Source: JALORV01 sp963775635
Lineage (GTDB): Bacteria > Pseudomonadota > Gammaproteobacteria > Burkholderiales > Burkholderiaceae_F
DNA length: 64,000 nucleotides
Direction of reading: 5' to 3'
Assembly (NCBI GenBank): GCA_963775635.1
Contig: CAVZJO010000001.1
Coordinates: 72,572 to 136,571 of the forward strand
Shown: positions 42,430 to 51,140 of the stretch, in pieces
Position numbering within the stretch: position 1 is the stretch's first letter
Layout of the letters: every line of letters begins with the position of its first letter
Notes under the pieces: model-generated
Seen by the model: only the letters and a program-made list of their open reading frames with translations
The model's database searches: none
What the model was told of the DNA's origin: nothing
Made by a program: the position numbers and the translations under genes

Positions 42430-43221
42430 TCATGTGACCTGTCCCTCCCGGAAGCGCTTCAGGAACTTTCCGTAGCCGTTGTCCGTCAACCAGAACTGCA
42501 TCAGCCGCGTGATGGCGTTGCTGGTGACAGTGGCGCCCGACAGGCCATCGACGTGCAGCGGATCAACGTCCGGCGCACCAGCCTGGCCTTTGATGACCGT
42601 GATGCGCGCGTTCCACTGCTCGTCAAACGCCTTGCGGCCGCGCCACACCGCCTGCCACTTCGGGTTGCCTATCTCGCCGCCGAGGCCGGGAGTTTCCTTC
42701 TGGTCGTAGTAGGTCAGCCCGCGCACCGTTGTCGTATCGCGGTCGAGCGACAGGAAGCCGTAGATCGTTCCCCACATGCCGAGCCCTTCGACCGGGATGA
42801 CGACCTGGTCGACGACGTCGCCCTTCATGATGAAGTAGACGACACCGAGATTCGGCAGGCGACCGATGCCCGCATTGTTAGGCGGCGCGGCGCGGCTGGC
42901 CGCCGGATCGCCGCGCGCCTTGCGCTGGTCGTAAGCGCGCGCGTCGATCTTGTCTTCCGGCACCAGTTCGCCGGTCGCGAGATCGACCAGCCGCACCTTG
43001 ATGCGCTCATCGAAGATACGATTGACCTCGGCCGGGGTGACGTCGACACCCGATTCCAGCAGGCCGGCCGCCAGCAGCACGTTCTTCTCCATGTACAGCC
43101 GCGCGCTGGCCGCCTGGCGCGGCTGCAGCGTTACCGCGGCCACCGATACCAGCAGCGCGCACACCACGCAGACCGCGGTGGCGAAAAGCACGGTGTAGCG
43201 AGTGCTGTCACGCTTCGGCAC
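42430..43221 (-). CDS. nqrC: Na+-NQR subunit C (FMN-binding)
   Basis: 263 residues. N-terminal helix (TVLFATAVCVVCALLVSVAAVTL), then a periplasmic FMN-binding domain with the flavinylation site DGLSGATVTS near residue 230, where FMN is attached to Thr by ApbE. Also GMWGTIYGFLSLD and YYDQKETPGLGGEI. The GTG at 43221 overlaps the nqrB end by 14 bp. It carries electrons between NqrD/E and NqrB. Confidence 0.95.
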   Translation of the reverse strand: MPKRDSTRYTVLFATAVCVVCALLVSVAAVTLQPRQAASARLYMEKNVLLAAGLLESGVDVTPAEVNRIFDERIKVRLVDLATGELVPEDKIDARAYDQRKARGDPAASRAAPPNNAGIGRLPNLGVVYFIMKGDVVDQVVIPVEGLGMWGTIYGFLSLDRDTTTVRGLTYYDQKETPGLGGEIGNPKWQAVWRGRKAFDEQWNARITVIKGQAGAPDVDPLHVDGLSGATVTSNAITRLMQFWLTDNGYGKFLKRFREGQVT

Positions 43222-44437
43222 GACGCTTCCTCCGCGTGATATTCGCCTTGATGAACGCGTAGTCGATGACCGGCGCCATCACGTTCATGAACAGGATCAC
43301 CAGCATCATCGCCTCGGGGTACGCCGGGTTGACGATGCGGATCAGCACGACCAGCGCACCGATCAGGAAGCCGTAGATCCACTTGCCCTTCTCGCTGAAA
43401 GGCGAAGTCACCGGGTCGGTCGCCATGAACGCGGTGCCGAACGCCCAGCCGCCCAGCACCATGTGCCACCAGAATGGCACGCCGAACCACGGATTGGTGG
43501 TCGATCCGATCGCGTTGAACACGAGCGTCATCGCGACGGTGCCGAGCGCCACCGCGACCATCGTCCGCCACGAGCCCACCTTGGTGACCGCGATGATGAC
43601 GGCGCCGATCAGGCAGGCGAGCGCCGAGGTCTCTCCCATCGATCCGGGTTCCAGGCCGATGAAGGCTGTCCACCACGAGTACCCCGCCTCGCTGAACGGC
43701 TGTGTCATTACGCGCATCTCGCCGAGCAGCGTGGCTCCAGAAAAGCCGTCGACCGCTGCGCCGGCCGGCACTGCGGTCCACACCTTGTCGCCGGAGATCT
43801 CGCCCGGATACGCGAAGAACAGGAATGCGCGCGCGGCCAGCGCCGGGTTGATGAAATTCATGCCCGTGCCGCCGAACACCTCCTTGGCAAGGACGACGCC
43901 GAAGCTGATACCAAGCGCCGCCTGCCACAGCGGTGTCGTCGGCGGCAGGATCAATGGGAACAGGATGCCGGTCACGAAGAAGCCTTCGTTGACTTCAACC
44001 TTGCGCACGATTGCGAACAGCACTTCCCAGCTGAGGCCCACGACCATCGTGACGATATAGAGCGGCAGGAAGTAGAGCGCACCGTGCACGACATTGGCCA
44101 GCACGCTGCCGGGTGAATAGCCAACGCCGAGAGCGCGGATGACGGCGTGGCGCCAGCCTTCGAGCTGCGAAATTTTGGCCGGATCGATCGCGAGGTTGGC
44201 CTGCAGCCCGGTGTTGAACATCGCCATGAAGACGCACGGCAGCGTCGCGATGACGACCGTCATCATCATGCGCTTCAGGTCGATCGCGTCACGCACGTGC
44301 GATCCGGTGGTCGTCACCGACGGCGGCGAGTAGAAGAACGTATCCATCGCCTCCCACAACGGGTGCCAGCGATGCAGCTTGCCGCCCTTCTCGAAGGTCG
44401 GGGCGATGCGGTCGAGCCGTTGGCGTAGCCAGCGCAT
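43208..44437 (-). CDS. nqrB: Na+-NQR subunit B (FMN-binding, ion-translocating)
   Basis: 409 residues, about ten membrane helices. Its FMN attachment site is GFSGATLLGEM (about residue 230), and GGTGMNFINPALAARAFLFFAYPG and NGGFFVTG-like VNEGFFVTGILFPLILPPTTPLWQ are diagnostic. It is thought to hold the Na+ path and the quinone site. The ATG at 44437 overlaps the nqrA stop (ATGA). Confidence 0.95.
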   Translation of the reverse strand: MRWLRQRLDRIAPTFEKGGKLHRWHPLWEAMDTFFYSPPSVTTTGSHVRDAIDLKRMMMTVVIATLPCVFMAMFNTGLQANLAIDPAKISQLEGWRHAVIRALGVGYSPGSVLANVVHGALYFLPLYIVTMVVGLSWEVLFAIVRKVEVNEGFFVTGILFPLILPPTTPLWQAALGISFGVVLAKEVFGGTGMNFINPALAARAFLFFAYPGEISGDKVWTAVPAGAAVDGFSGATLLGEMRVMTQPFSEAGYSWWTAFIGLEPGSMGETSALACLIGAVIIAVTKVGSWRTMVAVALGTVAMTLVFNAIGSTTNPWFGVPFWWHMVLGGWAFGTAFMATDPVTSPFSEKGKWIYGFLIGALVVLIRIVNPAYPEAMMLVILFMNVMAPVIDYAFIKANITRRKRRAEA

Positions 44438-45783
44438 CAGTGCTCCTTCTCGATGCGGTCGAGCGCGGCGCGCAGCAGCGGCCCGTAGTCGGTCTTGCCC
44501 GGGCAGACGTAAGTGCACAGCGCAACATCGTCCTCGTCGAGTTCCAGTGCACCGAGTTCGACCGCGCGCTGGTCGTCACCGATGATCAGCGCGCGCAGCA
44601 GGAAGGTCGGCAGCATGTCGAACGGCATCACGCGTTCGTAGCTGCCAATCGGCACCATCGCCCGCGGCGAGCCGTTGGTGCTGGTAGAAAGTGCGAAGCG
44701 GTGCCCCTTGCGGAACGCGCCGAGCACGGTTCCGGTCACCGAGAATTTCTCGCCGCCCGGCGCGATGTAGCCGAACATCTCGCGTTCGCCGGCTTCGGGA
44801 AGCACACTGATCTGCAGGTGATGACGTCCGAGAAACGCATCGGCCGGGCCGGTGCGGGCGCGCCCGTCGAGCACCGAGCCCGAAACGACACGCTGTCGCC
44901 CCGGTTGCAGTTCGCCGTCGACCAGTTCATCGAGCGATGCGCCGACGCGCGTGCGCAGCAGTCGCGGCCTTCGGACGCCGGGGCCGCCCAGCGAAACAAC
45001 GCGTTCGACGTCGATCTCCCCGCTGGCAAACAGGCGACCCATCGCCAGCACATCCTGGTAACCGATGGTCCAGACGCTGCGATGCACGTTGACCGGCAGC
45101 AGCCGGTGCACGTGCCAGCCGGCGTTGCCGCTCGGATGCGGACCGGCGAACTCGACGACCTGCACCCCCTGGGGCGCTGCAACGCGCATGCCCTCCGCGA
45201 TGCAGACGAACACGGTCGGGGCCAGCCGGGTCAGAGCAACCAGTCCGGTCTCAAAATCCGCCTCGCGACCGGCGAGGACCTGCGCCGGCGGGACTGCATG
45301 CGGCCGCGTATCGGTGGCCGTGACGAAGATCGCTGCTGGCTCTGCCGTCGGTGGCGCCACGTGCGAAAACGGACGTGCGCGCAGCGCGGTCCACAGTCCG
45401 GATTCGAGCAGCAGCGCGCGCACTGCGGCGCCGTCGAGTTCCGACACCAGCTTTCGGCTGAACGCATTCAGCGCTGCCTGCGGTATCGAGTCGTCGACGG
45501 CTATCACGACCGAAACCAGCGCGCGGCGTTCCCCTCGATGTATCGCGCTGATGGTGCCGCCGGCCGGCGCGGTATGAACGAGCCCGGGGTGGCGCTTGTC
45601 GTCGAACAGCGGCTGCCCGCGCGCGATCCGGTCTCCGACCTCGACTCTGAGTGCCGGCCGCAGTCCGACGAAATCGGCACCGAGCACCGCGACGGCCGAG
45701 ACCGCGCGCGCCGGTTCGACCGTGGCTGCCGGGACTCCTGCCAGCGGCAGATCGAGTCCCCTGCTCGAACGAACCAGAGTCAT
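44437..45783 (-). CDS. nqrA: Na+-NQR subunit A
   Basis: 448 residues from ATG 45783 with GGAGGGG upstream; the frame is open to 45864 but the extra residues are atypical. The protein begins with a biotin/lipoyl-like segment (RGLDLPLAGVPAATVEP; HTAPAGGTISAIHRGERRALVSV) and ends with a Cys in VALCTYVCPGKTDYGPLLR. It is the soluble cytoplasmic subunit of the Na+-translocating NADH:quinone reductase and has been linked to quinone binding. First gene of nqrABCDEF; the TTGAC/GTCAA palindrome lies 87 bp upstream. Confidence 0.95.
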   Translation of the reverse strand: MTLVRSSRGLDLPLAGVPAATVEPARAVSAVAVLGADFVGLRPALRVEVGDRIARGQPLFDDKRHPGLVHTAPAGGTISAIHRGERRALVSVVIAVDDSIPQAALNAFSRKLVSELDGAAVRALLLESGLWTALRARPFSHVAPPTAEPAAIFVTATDTRPHAVPPAQVLAGREADFETGLVALTRLAPTVFVCIAEGMRVAAPQGVQVVEFAGPHPSGNAGWHVHRLLPVNVHRSVWTIGYQDVLAMGRLFASGEIDVERVVSLGGPGVRRPRLLRTRVGASLDELVDGELQPGRQRVVSGSVLDGRARTGPADAFLGRHHLQISVLPEAGEREMFGYIAPGGEKFSVTGTVLGAFRKGHRFALSTSTNGSPRAMVPIGSYERVMPFDMLPTFLLRALIIGDDQRAVELGALELDEDDVALCTYVCPGKTDYGPLLRAALDRIEKEH

Positions 45784-45869
45784 CCCCGTCCGCCCCTCCG
45801 AAGGCGTTTCACGGACCCCCACTGCCCAATGCGCGTGAGGCGACCTTAGAGGTCCCCGCTCCACGCGCC

Positions 45870-45883
45870 TTGACGACCGTCAA
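45870..45883. promoter_or_regulatory. TTGAC-N4-GTCAA palindrome between nqrA and the cNMP-binding gene
   Basis: A perfect 5+5 inverted repeat, an FNR-like site with T-to-C changed in both arms (8 of 10 consensus positions). It lies 87 bp before nqrA and 73 bp before the divergent cyclic-nucleotide-binding gene and could serve either. The regulator is not identified. Confidence 0.35.
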
Positions 45884-45955
45884 CGCGGCACGCTACACCA
45901 CGGCGCAGCCTATGCCCTCGCGCACATATCGCCGCTGCCACCCGGGAAAACCTCG

Positions 45956-46438
45956 ATGACCGCTGAAACCTCCACCCAGGCGCTGCTTGCGCGCCATCCG
46001 TTCGCTCATGGTTTTGCACCGCCGATCGTGGAGCAGCTCGCCGCGCTGGCCAGGAAAGTCGGCTTCGAGCAGAACCAGGTGATTTTCCGCGAGGGCGACG
46101 ACATCGGCGACTTCTACCTGATCGTCACGGGACGCGTCGCGCTGGAGATCGTGTCCGACGGGGTTGCGCACCGCGTGCACACGTTGAGCGCCGGCGATGA
46201 ACTCGGCTGGTCTGCGGTTCTGATGGGCCAGGGCAAGTACTTCCAGGCGCGCTCGCTCGAGCGCGTCGAGGCGCTCGCCTTTGCCGGAGCCGATCTGCTG
46301 GCGCTGTGCGAGCGCGATCCGAAGTTCGGCTTCACGGTGATGCATCGCCTACTTGGAGTCGTGGCCGAGCGGTTGCAGGCGACGCGCCTGCAACTGCTCG
46401 ATATGTACTGGCCGGTCGCGCACAAAGCGGGTGCCTGA
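45956..46438 (+). CDS. cyclic-nucleotide-binding domain protein without HTH
   Basis: 160 residues, a single Crp-type cNMP-binding beta-roll at about 20-130 (VGFEQNQVIFREGDDIGDFYLIVTGRVAL; HTLSAGDELGWSAVLMG). The chain ends at about residue 160 with one long helix and no winged helix, so it cannot bind DNA in the way Crp or FNR does. Such stand-alone modules may act as ligand sensors for partner proteins. It is divergent from nqrA across a 170-bp region. Confidence 0.82.
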   Translation: MTAETSTQALLARHPFAHGFAPPIVEQLAALARKVGFEQNQVIFREGDDIGDFYLIVTGRVALEIVSDGVAHRVHTLSAGDELGWSAVLMGQGKYFQARSLERVEALAFAGADLLALCERDPKFGFTVMHRLLGVVAERLQATRLQLLDMYWPVAHKAGA

Positions 46439-46566
46439 TTCGGTCGGGAATTATCAGCTTTGTTGGACGGCGCGGGCAATGCCACCCTCGAGCGCTGACC
46501 GATCCGGTATGCCGTACCGGTACGCTGCGGGTTCCTCGGCCGCGACGTCAGACCGGTTCGTCATCG

Positions 46567-47787
46567 ATGCAAACGCACCATGCCCAGACAGATCAGCGCG
46601 ACCCCTGGCCTGCTGTGCTCGCCCTCGGCATCACCCAGATCACCGCCTGGGGGTCGATCTACTACCTTTTCCCGCTGGTGATGGAGCCACTGCAGGCGGC
46701 ACTTGGAGCCAGCAAGGCGATCGTGGTGGGAGCGTTCAGCGGAGCGTTGCTGGTGTCCGGGCTGCTGGCGCCGTTCGTTGGCCGCAGCATCGACCGGCAT
46801 GGCGGGCGCACCTTGATGGCCGCTGCCTCGCTGCTGGCCGCGTTGTCGCTGGCCGCCCTGTCGCAGGTGACCGCCGTGTGGCAACTGTACGTCGTCTGGG
46901 GCCTGCTCGGCGTGGCGATGGCTGGAACGCTTTACGAGCCCGCGTTCGCCGTGATCACCCGCGCCTTTTCGAGCCACCAGCGCCGCGCAATCACCGTGCT
47001 GACCCTGTTCGGCGGCTTCGCGAGCACGGTGTTCTGGCCGCTTGGGCAGGCGTTGATCGACCTGACCGGATGGCGCGATACCGCGCTGATCTTCGGTCTA
47101 CTCAATCTGCTGGTGTGTCTGCCGCTGCACCGATTCGCACTGCCTGCGCCGGCCGCGCAGGCGGCGGTCCGCAACGACAGCGCACCATCGGAACCGTTGC
47201 ACACCGTCGTGCGGGATCGGCGTTTCATGCTGCTGGCCGCCGCCTTTACAGCCAACGCGCTGGTGTTTTCGGCGATGGCAATTCACCTGCTGGCGATGCT
47301 GGGCTCGAAGGGGATCTCCGCGGGCCAAGCCGCGCTGCTGGGCGCGATGGTCGGACCGATGCAGGTAGTCGGACGCCTGGCGGACCTCGGGGTCGGGCAT
47401 CACGTGTCACCGAGCCGGATCGCGATGATCGCACTCGGGCTACTGCCGGTCTCGATCGCGGTGTTCATGATCTCGAACGCGTCGCTGTGGAGCATGGTGC
47501 TCTTCGCCATGCTGTTCGGCGCCGGAAACGGCATCATGACCATCGTCCGCGGGGCGGTACCGCTCGAGTTGTATGGTCGGGCACACTACGGCGCAATCAA
47601 CGGGGCGCTGGCGGCGCCGGTGTTGGTGGCGAAGGCGCTGGGACCGCTCGCTGCGGCTCTCGTCTGGACCATGACGCAAGACTATGGCACCGTCGCGTTC
47701 GCGCTCGCTGCCGTTGCCGCATTCGCGGTGCCGCTGTTCGGGCTTGCGATGGCTGCGCGCCTGTCCCCCCACTCGGCGCCACGCTAA
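46567..47787 (+). CDS. MFS transporter
   Basis: 406 residues, 12 membrane helices. MFS loop motifs are GRSIDRHGGRTLM (helix 2-3) and GRLADLGVGHHVSPSR (helix 8-9). The first helix WPAVLALGITQITAWGSIYYLFPLVMEPLQ and the segment LFGGFASTVFWPLGQALIDLTGWR are typical of a proteobacterial MFS group of unknown substrate. The start at 46567 has no strong SD. It is a distant paralogue of the partial MFS gene at the left edge. Same direction as menA, 61 bp upstream of it. Confidence 0.88.
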   Translation: MQTHHAQTDQRDPWPAVLALGITQITAWGSIYYLFPLVMEPLQAALGASKAIVVGAFSGALLVSGLLAPFVGRSIDRHGGRTLMAAASLLAALSLAALSQVTAVWQLYVVWGLLGVAMAGTLYEPAFAVITRAFSSHQRRAITVLTLFGGFASTVFWPLGQALIDLTGWRDTALIFGLLNLLVCLPLHRFALPAPAAQAAVRNDSAPSEPLHTVVRDRRFMLLAAAFTANALVFSAMAIHLLAMLGSKGISAGQAALLGAMVGPMQVVGRLADLGVGHHVSPSRIAMIALGLLPVSIAVFMISNASLWSMVLFAMLFGAGNGIMTIVRGAVPLELYGRAHYGAINGALAAPVLVAKALGPLAAALVWTMTQDYGTVAFALAAVAAFAVPLFGLAMAARLSPHSAPR

Positions 47788-47848
47788 TTGTCGGCGAAAC
47801 GTCACCGATGTTTGCCGTCGGGCCCTATCACCGCTTATAAGTTGACCG

Positions 47849-48793
47849 ATGCGCCTCACCAGCCCTCCCCTCGTCCCGCCACCGCCCGTAATCCCTCCGG
47901 GATCGCTGGCGGCCTGGGCCATTGCCTGCCGGCTGCCCAGCCTGCTGGTTGCGGTGAGTCCGGTCATCGTCGGCACTGCGCTGGCGTGGGCACGGACCGG
48001 ACAGTTTTCTGTGCTGACGATGGCGCTGGCGCTGGTCGCCTCGGTGCTATTGCAGATTGTGTCGAACCTGCAGAACGACGTTGGCTACACCACGCGCGGC
48101 GCCGAGCAAAACGGCGATCGTGTCGGACTTCCTCGTGCGACTGCACGCGGATGGCTGGCCGTCAGCCAGGTGCGCGCTGCCATCGTCGCCTGCTCGCTGC
48201 TGACGCTGCTACTCGGATTGCCGTTGGTGATGTCGCACGGGTGGCCTGTGCTGGCAATGGGGCTGGCGTCGCTCGCGGCTGCGCTCGCGTATATGGGCGG
48301 GCCGCGGCCGATTGCATACACGCCGCTCGGTGAAGCGGTCGTATTCGTGTTCTTCGGCCTGGTTGCAGTAACGGGTTCGGATTTCATCCAGACCGGCAGC
48401 GTCGGTGCCACGTCCTGGCTGGCAGCGGTAGCGCTCGGATCCCTTGCGGCCGCAGCGCTGGCCGTCAACAACCATCGCGACATCCCGCACGATCGCCGTG
48501 TCGGCCGGCGCACCTTCGCGGTGATCTTCGGACCGGACGCGTCGCGGCTCATGTACGCGGCGAGCCTCGTCATCGCGTTCGCGTTGCTGTTGCCGTTGGC
48601 ATGGATCGCCGACAACATTGCGGTGCTCCTTCCGTTGCTGCTCGTTCCGAAGGCACGCAAACTGCAGCAAGATTTCGCTCGTTGCGCACCCGGTGCCGGA
48701 TTCAATGCGATTTTGGTGCGCACGTTCAAGCTGGAACTGACCTTTGCGGCATTGCTGGCGACCGGTGTCGTTGCCGGTCAACTGGTGGGTTGA
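47849..48793 (+). CDS. menA: 1,4-dihydroxy-2-naphthoate polyprenyltransferase MenA
   Basis: 314 residues, about nine membrane helices, UbiA superfamily. The two Asp-rich prenyl-diphosphate motifs are NLQNDVGYTTRGAEQNGDR (about 72-90) and NNHRDIPHDRRVGRRTF (about 210-226); the NNxRD-x3-D-x3-GRRT form is characteristic of MenA rather than UbiA. It joins the polyprenyl chain to DHNA to make demethylmenaquinone, a low-potential quinone used in anaerobic respiration. No other men genes are in the window, so the pathway cannot be confirmed here. Confidence 0.88.
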   Translation: MRLTSPPLVPPPPVIPPGSLAAWAIACRLPSLLVAVSPVIVGTALAWARTGQFSVLTMALALVASVLLQIVSNLQNDVGYTTRGAEQNGDRVGLPRATARGWLAVSQVRAAIVACSLLTLLLGLPLVMSHGWPVLAMGLASLAAALAYMGGPRPIAYTPLGEAVVFVFFGLVAVTGSDFIQTGSVGATSWLAAVALGSLAAAALAVNNHRDIPHDRRVGRRTFAVIFGPDASRLMYAASLVIAFALLLPLAWIADNIAVLLPLLLVPKARKLQQDFARCAPGAGFNAILVRTFKLELTFAALLATGVVAGQLVG

Positions 48794-49090
48794 GCCTCAC
48801 GACATCCTTGTAGGGAGTCAAAGTTGACGCACTGCCGGCCGCAGGAGAATCAACAACTTGCCGACCAACGCGTCAGTCAGCGACCGAGCTTTCGTCAGCG
48901 CATGATCAGCATTCGGGAATGCGACTCGCCCGCTGTCGACCCGTTGCGGCCATTGCAGATCGTCGAGACCAGACGCGACAGATCGCCCTGCGAGCGGACG
49001 TCTAGCGTTTGACCTGAGCCGCCCGCGCAGGCATGCCGCAAGCGTACGATCCGCGCGGCGTAAACCCGCGTTCCTGACCTCGGAGGGGCA

Positions 49091-49504
49091 ATGACAGTGA
49101 CAGGCAGGTGTCTTTGCGGCGCGGTTCGCTGGGAGAGCGCGGAACCGCCAATCACCACGCGCGTGTGCTGGTGCCGCGATTGCCAATACCTGGGTGCAGG
49201 CAGCGGAACGGTTGGTGCTTGCTTTCGCACCGCAACGTTCAAGGTCGTAGGAAAAACGAGCGACTTTTCGAGTGTGGCCGACAGTGGCAATCGAATGCAC
49301 CGTCGGTTCTGCCCCGATTGCGGCACTCCGCTCTTTAGCGAGGCTGAGGCAAGACCCCATTTGATCTTCGTTCGGGCTGGGACTCTCGACGATCCAGATC
49401 TTGCCAACCCTGCGATGACGATCTGGACCTCCAGTGCGCCGCGTTGGGCTTGTATTGATGCGGGTTTGCCGCGTGCAGAAAAGCAAGCGCCGCCCGCAGA
49501 ATAG
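49091..49504 (+). CDS. GFA (Gfa/CENP-V-like) zinc-binding protein
   Basis: 137 residues, start ATG 49091 with GGAGG upstream. The conserved Cys pattern of the GFA fold is seen: CLCGAVRW, CWCRDCQYLGAG and FCPDCGTPLFSEA, which bind two zinc ions. The founding member was linked to glutathione-dependent formaldehyde activation, but most relatives have unknown roles. It stands alone in front of the IS481 element. Confidence 0.85.
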   Translation: MTVTGRCLCGAVRWESAEPPITTRVCWCRDCQYLGAGSGTVGACFRTATFKVVGKTSDFSSVADSGNRMHRRFCPDCGTPLFSEAEARPHLIFVRAGTLDDPDLANPAMTIWTSSAPRWACIDAGLPRAEKQAPPAE

Positions 49505-49611
49505 TTGTCGCGCCCTGCGTGCCTGCCGCCTAAAGTTTGTGTTCAGCGGCTGCAGAAGGCAGTCCGCTGGAACACAGGGATACGCCCCTGTTGGGTACGG
49601 TCCAGAGACAT

Positions 49612-51020
49612 AGGTAACAAAGTAGTCCGGGGACATAGGTGACAGTTTGGTCAACGATGGTGGCACCTGCGGGAGGTGCGCCATGCCGTGGAGTCAGACA
49701 TCACCTATGGACCAGAGGACGCAATTTATTGCCGATTATCTGCGCGACAGCCTGACGATCAGCGAGTTGTGTGCACTGTACAGCGTCAGTCGCAAGACCG
49801 GCTACAAGTGGATCGATCGTTACCTGCAGCAGGGTCCAGCCGGTCTCGAAGAGCGGTCGCGCCAACCACACCGCAGTCCGAATCAGACGCCCGAGCACAT
49901 GGTGGCGGCGTTCATTGAGTTGCGCACCCATCATCCGAGCTGGGGTGCGAAGAAGCTGCTGTCGGTGGTGCAACGGCGCCATGCCGGGTGGGATCTGCCG
50001 GGCCGTTCCACCGTCTGCGACATCCTGCATCGCCATGGCCTGGTGCCGAAGAAGCGGCAGCGCCGTGTCATTGGCCATCCCGGCGCGCCGACGAGTTCCA
50101 TGCGGATGCCCAACGACGTGTGGAGCGCGGACTACAAGGGGCAGTTCAAGACCGGCGATGGGGTGTACTGCTATCCGCTGACGGTGACCGACAATTGCAG
50201 TCGGTTTCTGCTCGGCTGCCAGGCGCTCACCTCGACCGCGGTGCACGAGGCCAAGCCGGTGTTCACGCGCCTGTTCCACGAGTTCGGACTACCTCGGCGC
50301 ATCCGCACTGACAATGGGGTGCCTTTTGCGACCAACACCTTGGCGCGCTTGTCCCAGTTGTCGGCCTGGTGGGTGCGGCTCGGAATCCTGCCGGAGTTGA
50401 TCGAGCCGGGCCACCCGCAGCAGAACGGTCGGCACGAACGCATGCACCGCACGCTCAAGGCCGAGACGACGCGGCCAGCGGCGGGCAGCTGTCGCGCGCA
50501 GCAGCGTCGCTTCAATCGATTCCGCGCGGAGTTCAACCACGAACGGCCGCACGAAGCGCTCGATATGCAAACGCCCGCGTCGCGCTATGAACCGTCTCCA
50601 CGGCCAATGCCGCAGAGGCTGCCGCCGCTCGAATACCCGGACCGCTTCGAGGTGCGCTACGTGAGCGCCAACGGCGGCATCCGCTGGAACAAGCGCTGGG
50701 TGAACGTCTCGATCACTTGCGTGGGCGAATACGTCGGCCTGGAGGAAATCGATGATGGCGTGTGGAACGTGTACTTCGGACCACTGAAACTCGGCCGACT
50801 GCTGGAGCGGCACATGCGCATCGAAGACGCACTCGGCCGACTCAAACGACACGCATGGCGTCGCGTAGGATGATCCCCGACTTGTCCACCGGCGCACGTG
50901 TCCGTGTGCTCGTGTAGGCACGACCCGCGCGCCCGTGGACAAGTCGATGCATCGATTGCAAGTACAGAAACAACCGGAGACTTCCTGTGTTACCCATGTC
51001 CCCGGACTCTTCCGTTACCT
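49612..51020 (+). mobile_element. IS481-family insertion sequence
   Basis: About 1.4 kb with imperfect terminal inverted repeats. The left end AGGTAACAAAGTAGTCCGGG (49612-49631) continues GACATAGGTGACA; the right end read on the other strand starts AGGTAACGGAAGAGTCCGGG (51020 back to 51001) and continues GACATGGGTAACA. The left end also has an internal near-copy of the motif (GACATAGGTAAC at 49608, GACATAGGTGAC at 49632). The element carries one intact transposase, so it may still be active. Target duplications were not found with certainty. Confidence 0.8.
49683..50873 (+). CDS. IS481-family transposase
   Basis: 396 residues from ATG 49683, with GGGAGG upstream. N-terminal helix-turn-helix region (MPWSQTSPMDQRTQFIADYL; SISELCALYSVSRKTGYKW-like) followed by an rve/DDE integrase core: Asp in VWSADYKGQF, Asp in RIRTDNGVPFA and Glu in PQQNGRHERMHRTLK, all present. 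A C-terminal beta-rich tail (RFEVRYVSANGGIRWNKRWVNVS) is usual. Full length, no frameshift. Confidence 0.93.
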   Translation: MPWSQTSPMDQRTQFIADYLRDSLTISELCALYSVSRKTGYKWIDRYLQQGPAGLEERSRQPHRSPNQTPEHMVAAFIELRTHHPSWGAKKLLSVVQRRHAGWDLPGRSTVCDILHRHGLVPKKRQRRVIGHPGAPTSSMRMPNDVWSADYKGQFKTGDGVYCYPLTVTDNCSRFLLGCQALTSTAVHEAKPVFTRLFHEFGLPRRIRTDNGVPFATNTLARLSQLSAWWVRLGILPELIEPGHPQQNGRHERMHRTLKAETTRPAAGSCRAQQRRFNRFRAEFNHERPHEALDMQTPASRYEPSPRPMPQRLPPLEYPDRFEVRYVSANGGIRWNKRWVNVSITCVGEYVGLEEIDDGVWNVYFGPLKLGRLLERHMRIEDALGRLKRHAWRRVG

Positions 51021-51140
51021 CGCCGAAGCAAGACTCACACAGACTCCATAAGCACAGGCGAAGCCGTCATGCTTTCCTCCCTATCCCCCGTTTTCGAGTT
51101 ATCGCGTGCGGGTCGCGTCCGTACCTCTAGGAGGTGGATG

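Noticed and set aside
42380..42433. 17-codon open frame between nqrC and nqrD starting at the nqrC stop (ATGA)
   Set aside because: It has coupled-start geometry and is in frame with nqrD, but is too short and featureless to call a gene; probably just spacer.
48794..49090. Possible hydrolase C-terminal remnant on the minus strand (FPNADHALTKARSLTDALVGKL)
   Set aside because: Too short and unsupported to call; left as a 297-bp spacer with no confirmed content.
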